A DNA stretch of 64,000 nucleotides from Paraescarpia echinospica (Eukaryota; Annelida; Polychaeta; Sabellida; Siboglinidae). Positions 47,103 through 61,700 of the stretch are shown here, piece after piece (position 1 is the stretch's first letter; each line of letters opens with the position of its first letter). The notes beneath the pieces are model-generated. The model ran no database searches and was not told the origin of the DNA. It saw only the letters and a program-made list of their open reading frames with translations. The DNA lies in the NCBI GenBank assembly GCA_020002185.1, contig CM034531.1:49533629-49597628 (forward strand). The letters are read 5' to 3'. Both the position numbers and the translations under genes were made by a program.

Positions 47103-48102
47103 NNNNNNNNNNNNNNNNNNNNNNNNNNNNNNNNNNNNNNNNNNNNNNNNNNNNNNNNNNNNNNNNNNNNNNNNNNNNNNNNNNNNNNNNNNNNNNNNNN
47201 NNNNNNNNNNNNNNNNNNNNNNNNNNNNNNNNNNNNNNNNNNNNNNNNNNNNNNNNNNNNNNNNNNNNNNNNNNNNNNNNNNNNNNNNNNNNNNNNNNNN
47301 NNNNNNNNNNNNNNNNNNNNNNNNNNNNNNNNNNNNNNNNNNNNNNNNNNNNNNNNNNNNNNNNNNNNNNNNNNNNNNNNNNNNNNNNNNNNNNNNNNNN
47401 NNNNNNNNNNNNNNNNNNNNNNNNNNNNNNNNNNNNNNNNNNNNNNNNNNNNNNNNNNNNNNNNNNNNNNNNNNNNNNNNNNNNNNNNNNNNNNNNNNNN
47501 NNNNNNNNNNNNNNNNNNNNNNNNNNNNNNNNNNNNNNNNNNNNNNNNNNNNNNNNNNNNNNNNNNNNNNNNNNNNNNNNNNNNNNNNNNNNNNNNNNNN
47601 NNNNNNNNNNNNNNNNNNNNNNNNNNNNNNNNNNNNNNNNNNNNNNNNNNNNNNNNNNNNNNNNNNNNNNNNNNNNNNNNNNNNNNNNNNNNNNNNNNNN
47701 NNNNNNNNNNNNNNNNNNNNNNNNNNNNNNNNNNNNNNNNNNNNNNNNNNNNNNNNNNNNNNNNNNNNNNNNNNNNNNNNNNNNNNNNNNNNNNNNNNNN
47801 NNNNNNNNNNNNNNNNNNNNNNNNNNNNNNNNNNNNNNNNNNNNNNNNNNNNNNNNNNNNNNNNNNNNNNNNNNNNNNNNNNNNNNNNNNNNNNNNNNNN
47901 NNNNNNNNNNNNNNNNNNNNNNNNNNNNNNNNNNNNNNNNNNNNNNNNNNNNNNNNNNNNNNNNNNNNNNNNNNNNNNNNNNNNNNNNNNNNNNNNNNNN
48001 NNNNNNNNNNNNNNNNNNNNNNNNNNNNNNNNNNNNNNNNNNNNNNNNNNNNNNNNNNNNNNNNNNNNNNNNNNNNNNNNNNNNNNNNNNNNNNNNNNNN
48101 NN
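47103..48102. other. Assembly gap 2 (1000 N)
   Basis: Exactly 1000 N between ORC5 exon f and a 50-bp repeat. The missing ORC5 C-terminus and roughly the first 1000 residues of reelin do not fit in 1 kb, so the true gap is probably much larger. Confidence 0.97.
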
Positions 48103-48722
<620 letters not shown>

Positions 48723-48775
48723 TGCCAGTTGGATGATGTTATGCTATGCTGATTTCATAATGGCTTGTCCGCCAG

Positions 48776-48916
48776 GTCGCCAGCCACTCGGTTCCGCTGG
48801 CTGCAGCAGACGGTGACGCTGCGGGGCAACATCTGGGCCCTAGACAACATCTACCTCGGTGACGGCTGCCCCTGGATGTGCTCTGGGCACGGACAGTGTG
48901 ACCAGGGCATCTGCAG
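48776..48916 (+). CDS. RELN: RELN exon 1 of window (end 2A, EGF 2 start)
   Basis: 141 bp. The acceptor is TTGTCCGCCAG and the donor GTTTGT. It encodes SPATRFRWLQQ, NIWALDNIYLGDG and CPWMCSGHGQCDQGIC. The CPWMCSG motif identifies EGF 2 rather than another repeat. Confidence 0.95.
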
Positions 48917-51900
48917 GTTTGTCATGCATCATATAGAATTTCTCAGGAAGGATGTTTATAATTGTGTGCACTTTCCAGTTGATATACCTGAATAACTGTT
49001 TACATTTTAATGGTAAATTTTTTTAATTCAGTCATTTTGATTTTATTTACTATTTTTATTGGGGTTTTGTTCTTCTAGAACTGGTAAATTGATTCATGAT
49101 TGTTTTTAATTGTGTAATTTTAATCATTTTTTATTATTATTATTTATAATTGAATTGTATATTTTATCTAAGACTGAACATGTAGATTTAAGAGTGTATT
49201 GGGTGATGGCTCATTGAAAATCATGATATAGCACATGACATGGTTACCGACATTAAATAAAGCTTTCATTATGGCTACTACAGGGCAAAGGTGGGGTTTA
49301 GCTGTTTTGTACAAATGTATTCAGCACAATTTTATAATATTATTATTTGTATGTTTTGTGGCAGGAGCTTATTGAGCAGTTAAGAATGTTATTTAGAAAC
49401 ATAGATTTGGGAAGAGTGCAACTTGTAATGTTTAATCAGAAATATGTAAACTATCATACTTTTTGTGTTTGTTCCTCATTCAAAATAATATGTTGAGCAG
49501 TTCATGCAAAAGTGTACACACAGTGAGACACGACAAGTTTAATACATTGAAGTGTTTGAGTTGCAACAATCATAACTTTGCACTGTGGTGGAATTACATC
49601 TTCCTGTTTGAGTTTAATATTAAATATAGAAGCCGAAATAAATACCTGTATGGTAATAACCAAATATAAATTGTAAAAATTAGCTTATAAAAAAGTCTGA
49701 TATACTATAATTGTTGTCGTGTTACACATTTCAGGTGTGACACAGGTTACTTTGGCGTATACTGTGTGCCATACGTGCCGCTGCCCATGGTACTGAAGGA
49801 GACATTTGAGAAGCGTCTGTCACGTGACAGTTGGCCTGAGGTCTATGGAGGGGAGATCTCCAGCGTGTGTGGCATACTGGTGTCTGGCACGGCACTCACC
49901 TTCTTCAAGGTCACGTGATGATACGATAATAAAATACGTTAAATTGTTGGAAATGTGTAAAATAAATAACAGTTATAAAATATGGTAGGTTAAGTAGTTA
50001 ACAATAGCTATGTTTTTAAAGACAAAAATAGATTTGGTGGACTTTTACAAAGTGTGGGACTTGACTTGAGAATTGAGCATTTGGGACTTACATGGTTGGT
50101 TTTAGATTTGAGAATTTAATCTGGGACATGAGCAAGTTAAACAAATAAAGTAATGCATTGTGTGTTGTGTTGTGTGTGTGTTGTGTGTGTGTGTGTTGTA
50201 TGTGTGTTGTGTTGTGTTGTGTGTGTGTTGTGTGTGTGGGTATGTGTGTGTGTTGTGTGTATGTTGTGTTGTGTGTGTGGTTGTGTGTGTGTTGTGTGTG
50301 TGTTGTATGTGTGTTGTGTTGTGTGTGTGTTGTGTGTATGTTGTGTTGTGTGTGTGGTTGTGTGTGGTTGTGTGTGTGTTTGTTGTGTGTGTTGTGTTGT
50401 GTGTGTTGTGTGGTTGTGTGTTGTGTGTATGTTGTGTTGTGTGTGTGGTTGTGTGCGTGTGTGTGTGTGGTTGTGTGTGTGTGTGTGTTGTGTGTGTGTT
50501 GTATGTGTGTTGTGTTGTGTGTGTGTTGTGTGTATGTTGTGTTGTGTGTGTGGTTGTGTGTGTGTGTTGTGTGTGTGTTTGTTGTATGTGTGTTGTGTTG
50601 TGTGTGTGTTGTGTGTATGTTGTGTTGTGTGTGTGGTTGTGTGGGTATGTGTGTGTGTGTGAGGGGGTCTAACTGAAATCTGAACAAAACTCTTTATTTC
50701 ACGTAATTTCGATCAAGGCCTATATGCTAACTTACTAGAATTAATCTGCTATCTTTTGAAATCTCACTTTAGATATGTCATCTGGTGACACAGGACCTTG
50801 ACGTGTCATGTCTTGTTTCCAACAGGAGAACCTTTGCATGCTAATGACACAGGACCGTGACGTGTCATGTCTTCTTTCCAACAGGAGAACCTTCGCATGG
50901 TAGTGACACAGGACCTTGACGTGTCGATGTCGCACTTCATCCAGTTCACCTTCCAGTACGGGTGTAGCTATGAGTCCACAGGGTGGCCACGAGAGTACAC
51001 AGTGCTGCTGCAGTACTCCAACAATGGAGGCATCCTGTGGCATCTCCTCAAGGAAGTCCACTTCCACAGTCGCTTAGTCACCAAGTTCTTCAGTGTGCGT
51101 ATCGCCATGCCAGCCCGGACCAACTCAACACGCTTCCGTTTCTGGCAGCCACAACATGCAGGTGAGTGCATGTCATGTCGAATGTGGTACCTCGCCAAAT
51201 AGTTTCAGAAATTACCTTCTCACAGCTATTTATTTCTCACACCCAAATTGTTTAGCACATTATGTTGAAACCATGATAAATTTTAAATTAATATGCTAGT
51301 TCACTTTGGCTGTAGAAGGTCTTTAGAGCCTGCGATGTGTTGAACCCCAGGAATTGAAGTTTGGTTGAAACAAACTTTACCCAGTGAAAACACTGATGTC
51401 TGCAACAAGAATATTGTTCATACTTACTAATGCTATTACACTATCAGTTTTCTTAGATCTGTACGGTTCTCAATTCCTGGTTAACATTCATTCATGGTAT
51501 ATGTCTGGCACGGTTACAATTACCACTGCAATTGTCCAGCAGTTTGAATGCTGAACCATCGATGAATAGGACCAAAATTTGACTTTTTGGTAACCTCTGT
51601 TGAGCCATTGATGCTAGTAATTAACATGCCCCTCCTGCAGGTCACATGAAGTCAGTGTGGGCGATAGACAACTTCTTCGCTGATGGCGCGATGACCAATC
51701 CAGACATGTTATACGAGACGTTTGACGGGGAACCAGACTCGACATTCTGGATCTTCTGGCCTGGTGGAAAGATCAACAAATTTTGTTCTTTTAACACCAG
51801 GTAAGGGAACTTTGTACCATCTTATATGCAGTAGGCCAAATCATTTGAGGATCTAATGGTTTTGGAATTGGGGATGGCAGAATTATTTATATTTACTTGT

Positions 51901-54900
51901 TTGAAAGGTGTTTTTATTTCTTCAAAGGTCTGACACAATTCTGGCAGGACCGTCATCAATGGCGTTTGTTCGAGGAACTGGGGAGCATTCAATAACTACA
52001 CGTGACCTGAGTGTTAGCGACATTACCATTATACAGTTTGATGTAAGTATTGCTGTTTAAAAGAGGGTTATATGCTGCTTCTGGTGCATAATATAACAAT
52101 ATCACACACTCTCATCCAGTAGTGTACAGATATATGATATTTTTATACATGAAATTAGTAAGATGAATGATTTACCCATGACAACAATAAAAACAAAAAT
52201 TTTTAATCACCATTTAGTAAAAATAACAATTATCGATAATAACCTGAAGTTACAGCACAAAAATGGGTTGATTTGACTAGTTTCGGACACAAATGAGTTT
52301 GCGTTGACAAAGATACAAGCTTACTTACATATAAATGCTGTCATTAAGTGATGATGCTTCCAGATCAACGTAGGCTGCACACCACAGTCGACCAACAAAT
52401 TTCCCGTTCGCCTCGAGTACTCGCAGGATCATGGGAAGACATGGAGACTGGTGGTGCCCCCTTGTTCGGTGGATCGTTTGCCAATGTGTGCAGACCGTGA
52501 GATCGACACAACTGTGTACTACGCAGGACGGACAGAATACTGGCAGAGGGTCGTCATTCCACTCAACGGCCTGCAGATATGTGGGTATGTCATGTGACCG
52601 ATATGGAGGTCTATGTTGTTCTTAACTCGATAACTGCCTCCACAATTAATTTAGCTCATTGCTAAAGAAGTTTGTTGTTGTTCGTATCTGTAATGTGTGA
52701 ATATATGCAGTCAGTAACATTTACAAATCTGGTGTGTAGTTTTGTTGAAAGAATCATTCAAAGAATTTACAAAAATGCCCATCCGCTGGATGGCGACATA
52801 TGCACACAAACACAGAAGATGGTTTCCCGGAATATTCATAAATGACATTTGTTATGAAGCACATTTGTCAAAGTTTTTTGCAAGTTATATAAAACGTCCC
52901 CGACTGATCAATGGTGCCGAACAATCGCAGAAAATATGTGTAAAGTTATGAAAATTCAGTTTAGATCAGTAAAATGTATGATACAACCCTAACACCACTA
53001 AGAACCCCTAAGCCTAAGGGGAATTAAAATAAAGTGATGTTACTTTTCTTCCGAAGGGGCAAAGATTATTTCCTGAAAGTTTAGTACCCCAGATGCAAGC
53101 CATATAGGAGGAAAACCTTAACATACTCCCCCCACACACACATACACTGGCTCAATTATAGTGAGATTGAAAGAATTAATTACATTGTTACAGGTAACTC
53201 GTGAAAGTGTTTCTAACCTTATGTTTATAGAACCTGGTGGGCTACACATTGTCACTGTCATGTTAGATATTTTGTGATAGTCTACTTCCCATCTGCTGCA
53301 ATGCCAATCCATGTGCAATGCTTCCATTTTTATATGTTGTGTTTGGGGCAGTCCATCTAAAAAAACATTGGATTATTTATTATTTTAATGACAAAGCCCA
53401 TTATTGTCTCAGTGTGGCACGATTCCGCTGGTACCAGGGCTTCTTCACGACTCAAGACGTTCCACCCGAGTGGGCCATTGACAATGTCTACATCGGCATG
53501 GAATGTCGGGGCCACTGTGGAGGCCATGGAACATGTATAAATGGCATGTTGTGTCAGTGTGACGAAGGATACAACAGTGAGGAGTGCGTCGCCATACAGC
53601 GCCACCCGACCTACCTCAAGGATGACTTTGAGTGTGAGTTGGACTCAGGTGTACTGAACACTGTCAACACCAGGAGGCGCCACTGGGACACTTTCGCTGG
53701 TGTGTCACAGAAATAGTGTCCCTGGTGACAGGGTTGGGGGGTTTGTATTTTGTAAAGCTGCTTAAATTTAACAATACGTTCTGTTTATTGATGAATTTTC
53801 TTAATCAGGGCAATGTTTTAGTGAAATGATCCCCAGATGTCGTCATCAAACCACCTTTAAACGCAGTGGGTCTTAAGTCAGCCAAACCCACCCACAGACT
53901 GACACCTCAAGTCAGCCAAACCCACCCACCGACTGACACCTCAGGTCAACCAAACCCACCCACAGACTGACATATCAGGTCAACCACACCCACCCACAGA
54001 CTGACACCTCAAGTCAGCCAAACCCACCCACAGACTGACACCTCAAGTCAGCCGAACTCACCCACATACTGACATCTCAACTCAACCAAACCCACCCACA
54101 GACTGACACCTCAAGTCAGCCAAACCCACCCACAGACTGGCACCTCAAGTCAGCCAAACCCACCCACAGACTGACACCTCAAGTCAGCCAAACTCACCCA
54201 CAGACTGACACCTCAACTCAACCAAACCCACCCACAGACTGGCACCTCAAGTCAGCCAAACCCACCCACAGACTGACACCTCAAGTCAGTCAAACTCACC
54301 CACAGACTGACATCTCAACTCAACCAAACCCACCCACAGACTGACACCTCAAGTCAGCCAAATGCAGCCCAAAATAACAGTGTAATGCTGTATATTGTTA
54401 TGGCGTCCTATTGCAGATAGTTTTGGAAACACATTAGAAATTATGTTTGAATATACTGACCTCAAATATGTCTAAAAAATCTACTTGTAATGGTGGTTAC
54501 CTCCAATGTATCTTAATGTTCTGTCCTACTGTCATCTCAGTGATATGACTATTATTTGATTATATGGCTTCTAGAACAAATGTATATTCAATTCAGAATG
54601 ATTCTTGTTCAGGGGTGCAGCAGTTGTAATTGAAACATTGTATTTGAAGTGTTGTAGTGGTGTTATAATTGGGACATTGTTATTGTGATAATGTAATTGG
54701 GATATTGGAATTGGGACAATGACATTGTAATTAAGACATTGTCATTAAGGCACTTTCAGTAGTAGCATTGTGATTAGGACATTGTGATTAGGACATTGTG
54801 ATTAGGACATTGTGATTAGGACATTGTGATTAGGACATTGTGATTAGGACATTGTGATTAGGACATTGTGATTGGGACATTGTGATTGGGACATTGTGAT

Positions 54901-55694
54901 TGGGACATTGTGATTAGGACATTGTGATTAGGACATTGTGATTGGGACATTGTGATTAGGACATTGTGATTAGGACATTGTGATTAGGACATTGTGATTA
55001 GGACATTGTGATTAGGACATTGTGATTAGGACATTGTGATTAGGACATTGTGATTAGGACATTGTGATTAGGACATTGTGATTAGGACATTGTAAACGAG
55101 TACTGTCGTTTAAAATTGCAATTGAGACATTGTAATTGATACACTATAACTAAGACATTGTAACCAATGAAACCTAGACTATGACTCGCTGGTGATAGAG
55201 GTCAGTGTTGTAGTGACCTCCCAGAAGACTCTGGACCGGACCAAGTGGCAGACGGTCAGCGGGGCAGCCCAGACCAAGAAGTGTGGACAACTGGTGGACA
55301 ACTACAGTCTACATTTTGTTGCCAATGGCGACCGCATGCTCATCACCCATGACCTTGACCTGAAGGTGGCGAGGTGAGTGACACACTTTCACTTCTGTTT
55401 TTCATTAATTAGAAAGATTGTTTGAAAACACAGATATATCAGGGCATCTCCTAACACAACACACACTGTAATTTTTAGTTTTGACATGTAATTTGTAGTT
55501 TTTGGCCAAATTATTGTATATCTTAATAGGTGTCTCCTGAGTTCTTGAGCTGTTTCAACTCGTATTTTATTGTCCATTCGTCCATCTGTATGTTTGTTTG
55601 TTTGTCTGTCTGTCTGTCTGCCTGTATGTTTCTGTCTGTCTCTTTTTTTCTGTCTGTGTTGGTATCTGTCTGTCTGTCTGTCTGCCTGTCTGCC

Positions 55695-55733
<39 letters not shown>

Positions 55734-58700
55734 TCTTCACCTGTTACTCTGGCCGAATCCTTCATCTACTTTTCCTTTTGTCTGCTCATCTCTCTATCCA
55801 GTATGTGGCTGATATGGAATTATTTACAAGACAGCCAAAGCATCCACTTCCTGTGGCTATATTTCTCCTCCCTCTACATTTCAGGATCATCCAGTTTTTC
55901 ATCCAACTGGGCTGTGATAAAATACAAAAGCATGATTTGGTGACCGACCCAGTCCTGCTGCAGTATTCAACAAATGGTGGTATAGCGTGGCAGACGATGG
56001 AACAGTTCAGCTTCAGTGAGCACACAGTCACGCCCAAGTACATCGCCCTACACATGCCTGCCAAGGCCTGTACCAACAGCACCCGTATACGCTGGTGGCA
56101 GCCCTCTACAGACGGCACATACCAGCAGGACTGGGCCATCGACCAGGTAACTGATGTGTCCAGTACGTTGTTTGCGTATGGCACATTCAAAATGTTGTAC
56201 CTGACTGATGACAAGCTTTGCCTTTGCCACCAATGTTAACAATGGTTACATACAGAAATTATATTACTATTGCGGCATGATATATCATAATCAAACATTC
56301 TCGCATACAGTTGTCACTGTAGAAACTTTTCCCTATGTTTTTATGAAAGAAAGAAACAGAATTTCAACAAAATATATGACGGAATGCATGAACGCACCAC
56401 GTGTTCAGCATCCAGTTTTTTATGACTTGATGGAACTTGCGGTAAACAAAAGGTCACGTGATGGATAGATCTATTCTACAAAACACACAAGTTATCATCT
56501 TTCTTGATCTTGTTAATGTGGTGTTATTTATGTGATGCTTTTGCTAGGTTTGTATATCATAAGTTGGGTTGATTTGAAAAATCTTACATTTTATTTCTGG
56601 TGTGCCAGTAAGAACTCATCATGTTTGGTTATGTTACTTATCTACCACGTACCATGTGATATCTGATTGGACAGTGTACCACAACAACCTGTAATACAAA
56701 TGTTATATAATCTGTCATTGAAATGTACATATCGCTAAAAGCTAGCATGTTATGTGATCTGTGATTGGACAGCATATCAGCATCATCTAGACAGTGTAAT
56801 ATGATGTTGACATTGTATAACCACATCAATTTGTATCAGAAACATGACAATGTAGGTTAATTTTATAAAGTCTTTACTTTGACCACTGCAAATTCTATAT
56901 TAAATGTTTAGTTAAATCTTCAGTATGACACAATGAACATGTTGCTGTGTTCTAATGTTTCAATTATGATGTTTCTCACCATTTAAACAAGACATTTTGT
57001 GTAAAAACTAAACGGTGCTATCTGTATGAATGCATGGATCTATATGGATGTATGATTTTGTTTCACCTTAATTGTTAATAGGCTATTGCACAAAATTAAG
57101 TTATAATGACATCATGATGAGGAAGAGTTGCAGTAAGCAATGCATTGTTCAGGTGTACATCGGAGGAGACATAAATGGCCGTATCACACTCCAAGACAAC
57201 ACGGACACCCTCAACAATGACAACTTTGTGATGCACCCTGGCGCCACCTTGCAGGCTGTGTGTGACACGCACAACCCTGCTCTACACTTCTCAGGTATGG
57301 CGACCTTACACTTCTCAGGTATGGCGATCTTACACTTCTCAGGTATGGCGAACTTGCACTTCTCAGGTATGGCGATCTTGCACTTCTCAGGTATGGCGAT
57401 CTTGCATTTCTCAGGTATGGTGATCTTGCACTTCTCAGGTATGGCGATCTTACACTTCTCAGGTATGGCGATCTTGCACTTCTCAGGTATGGCGATCTTA
57501 CACTTCTCTGGTATGGCGATCTTACACTTCTCAAGTATGGCGATCTTACACTTCTCAGGTATGGTGATCTTGCACTTCTCTGGTATGGCGATCTTGCATT
57601 TCCCAGGTATGGCGATTTTGCATTTCTCACGTATGGCGATCTTGCATTTCTCACATATGGCGATCTTGCACTTCTCTGGTATGGCGATCCTGCATTTCTC
57701 TGGTATGGCGATCCTGCATTTCTCAGGTATGGCGATCTTGCATATCTCACGTATGGCGATCTTGCACTTCTCAGGTATCGCAGTCTTGCCTTTCTCAGGT
57801 ATGGCGATCTTGCATTTCTCAGGTACGGCGATCTTGCACTTCTCAGGTATGGCGATCTTGCACTTCTCAGGTATGGCGATCTTGTACTTCTCAGGTATGG
57901 CGATCTTGCACTTCTCAGGTATGGCGATCTTACACTTCTCAGGTATGGCGATCTTGCACTTCTCAGGTATGGCGATCTTGCACTTCTCAGGTATGGCGAT
58001 CTTACACTTCTCAGGTATGGCGATCTTACATTTCTCACGTATGGCGATCTTGCACTTCTCAGGTATGGCAATCTTGCCTTTTTCAGGTATGGCGATTTTG
58101 CATTTCTCAGGTATGGCGAACTTGCATTTCTCAGGTATGGCGATCTTGCACTTCTCAGGTATGGCGATCCTGCACTTCTCAGGTATGGCGATCTTGTACT
58201 TCTCAGGTATGGCGATCTTGCACTTCTCAGGTATGGCGATCTTACACTTCTCAGGTATGGCAATCTTGCACTTCTCAGGTATGGCAATCTTACACTTCTC
58301 TGGTATGGAGATCTTACACTTCTCAGGTATGGCGATCTTACATTTCTCACGTATGGCGATCTTGCACTTCTCAGGTATGGCAATCTTGCCTTTCTCAGGT
58401 ATGGCGATTTTGCATTTCTCAGGTATGGCGATCTTGCACTTCTCAGGTATGGCGATCTTGTACTTCTCAGGTATGGCAATCTTGCACTTCTCAGGTATGA
58501 CAATCTTGCCTTTCTCAGGTATGGCGATTTTGCATTTCTCAGGTATGGTGATCTTGCACTTCTCAGGTATGGCGATCTTGCACTTCTCAGGTATGGCAAT
58601 CTTGTACTTCTCAGGTATGGCAATCTTGCACTTCTCAGGTATGGCGATACTGCACTTCTCAGGTATGGCGATCTTGTACTTCTCAGGTATGGCGATCTTG

Positions 58701-61700
58701 CACTTCTCAGGTATGGCGATCTTACACTTCTCAGGTATGGCGATCTTGCACTTCTCAGGTATGGCGATCTTGCACTTCTCAGGTATGGCGATCTTACACT
58801 TCTCAGGTATGGCGATCTTACATTTCTCACGTATGGCGATCTTGCACTTCTCAGGTATGGCAATCTTGCCTTTTTCAGGTATGGCGATTTTGCATTTCTC
58901 AGGTATGGCGAACTTGCATTTCTCAGGTATGGCGATCTTGCACTTCTCAGGTATGGCGATCCTGCACTTCTCAGGTATGGCGATCTTGTACTTCTCAGGT
59001 ATGGCGATCTTGCACTTCTCAGGTATGGCGATCTTACACTTCTCAGGTATGGCAATCTTGCACTTCTCAGGTATGGCAATCTTACACTTCTCTGGTATGG
59101 AGATCTTACACTTCTCAGGTATGGCGATCTTACATTTCTCACGTATGGCGATCTTGCACTTCTCAGGTATGGCAATCTTGCCTTTCTCAGGTATGGCGAT
59201 TTTGCATTTCTCAGGTATGGCGATCTTGCACTTCTCAGGTATGGCGATCTTGTACTTCTCAGGTATGGCAATCTTGCACTTCTCAGGTATGACAATCTTG
59301 CCTTTCTCAGGTATGGCGATTTTGCATTTCTCAGGTATGGTGATCTTGCACTTCTCAGGTATGGCGATCTTGCACTTCTCAGGTATGGCGATACCACTTC
59401 TCAGGTATGGCGATCTTACACTTCTCAGGTATGGCAATCTTGCACTTCTCAGGTATGGCAATCTTACACTTCTCTGGTATGGCGATCTTACACTTCTCAG
59501 GTATGGCGATCTTGCACTTCTCAGGTATGGCAATCTTGTACTTCTCAGGTATGGCAATCTTGCACTTCTCAGGTATGGCGATACTGCACTTCTCAGGTAT
59601 GGCGATCTTGTACTTCTCAGGTATGGCGATCTTGCACTTCTCAGGTATGGCGATCTTACACTTCTCAGGTATGGCGATCTTGCACTTCTCAGGTATGGCG
59701 ATCTTGCACTTCTCAGGTATGGCGATCTTACACTTCTCAGGTATGGCGATCTTACATTTCTCACGTATGGCGATCTTGCACTTCTCAGGTATGGCAATCT
59801 TGCCTTTTTCAGGTATGGCGATTTTGCATTTCTCAGGTATGGCGAACTTGCATTTCTCAGGTATGGCGATCTTGCACTTCTCAGGTATGGCGATCCTGCA
59901 CTTCTCAGGTATGGCGATCTTGTACTTCTCAGGTATGGCGATCTTGCACTTCTCAGGTATGGCGATCTTGCACTTCTCAGGTATGGCAATCTTGCACTTC
60001 TCAGGTATGGCAATCTTACACTTCTCTTGTATGGAGATCTTACACTTCTCAGGTATGGCGATCTTACATTTCTCACGTATGGCGATCTTGCACTTCTCAG
60101 GTATGGCAATCTTGCCTTTCTCAGGTATGGCGATTTTGCATTTCTCAGGTATGGCGATCTTGCACTTCTCAGGTATGGCGATCTTGTACTTCTCAGGTAT
60201 GGCAATCTTGCACTTCTCAGGTATGACAATCTTGCCTTTCTCAGGTATGGCGATTTTGCATTTCTCAGGTATGGTGATCTTGCACTTCTCAGGTATGGCG
60301 ATCTTGCACTTCTCAGGTATGGCAATCTTGTACTTCTCAGGTATGGCAATCTTGCACTTCTCAGGTATGGCGATCCTGCACTTCTCAGGTATGGCGATCT
60401 TGTACTTCTCAGGTATGGCGATCTTGCACTTCTCAGGTATGGCGATCTTACACTTCTCAGGTATGGCAATCTTGCACTTCTCAGGTATGGCAATCTTACA
60501 CTTCTCTGGTATGGCGATCTTACACTTCTCAGGTATGGCGATCTTACATTTCTCACGTATGGCGATCTTGCACTTCTCAGGTATGGCAATCTTGCCTTTC
60601 TCAGGTATGGCGATTTTGCATTTCTCAGGTATGGTGATCTTGCACTTCTCAGGTATGGCGATCTTGCACTTCTCAGGTATGGCAATCTTGTACTTCTCAG
60701 GTATGGCAATCTTGCACTTCTCAGGTATGGCGATCTTACACTTCTCAGGTATGACGATCTTGCACTTCTCAGGTATGGCGATCTTGCACTTCTCAGGTAT
60801 GGCAATCTGACACTTTTCAGGTATGGCGATCTTGCACTTCTCAGGTATGGCAATCTGACACTTTTCAGGTATGGCGATCTGACACTTCTCAGGTATGGCG
60901 ATCTTACACTTCTCAGGTATGGCACTCTTACACTTTTTAGGTATACTGATTTTACACTTCTCAGGTATAGTGATCTAACACTTCACAGTTGATCAATTTC
61001 TGTGTCAAGTAAATCAGTGATTTTTTTACAGCAACTAAAATATTGTCATTCAGTGTTTTCATAGACCAATGTAGTAAACGATAATGTTATGAATGTGACT
61101 GTTTGCAACTACGTGATGGTGTCCTGACCTGGTGGTGTATAACTTTGTGACAGGAGAGAATTCAGTGCGTTACGCTGTCACGGCGGATATGACGATCACA
61201 GAAGCGACGTACCTTCAATTTTTCCTGTCTATGGGCTGCAAATACAAAGACCATTGCTACGGTAGGTTCATTGTTCAGCAAAGACAACATAGCCATGTCT
61301 GTAAGGCCCAGTAGCACAGTGTTAGAGCATTGGGCTCTCAATCAAGATAATACAGCTTCACTTCCTGTTGCTGCAATTTCAAATGTTCAGTGCACTACAC
61401 TATGCGGTGCCTCAGTTCACGCAGGTGTATAAATGGCCATAGACACTGGTGAATCTATCTGAACCAATAGTTTCATGCAGTAGCTGTAGTATGGCTGAAT
61501 TATTCCCAAAGTAGTTGAGTTGGTGTTTGCAAAAAACTTAGAATGAGCAGATCTGCCTTGGGTGAAACGTAAGTGGCCCTTAGGACTTGGTATACCAGTA
61601 ATACGACACTCTACCAGAACTCCCGCTAAACCATGCACACTATATATGTAAGATCTGATCTTTGCAGGTATCCACCTTGAGTACTCGCTAGACTTTGGTC

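Noticed and set aside
50153..50687. Cys/Val-rich and Thr/His-rich frames
   Set aside because: They are by-products of the GT-rich tract.
55530..55943. 137-codon frame over the (GTCT)n tract
   Set aside because: It is microsatellite-driven. Only 55885-56146, in another frame, is a reelin exon.
57072..60992. A 1306-codon plus-strand frame and similar long minus-strand frames
   Set aside because: Apart from the exon 10 part, they are the 24-bp minisatellite read through. The period of 8 codons without a stop creates long frames on both strands.
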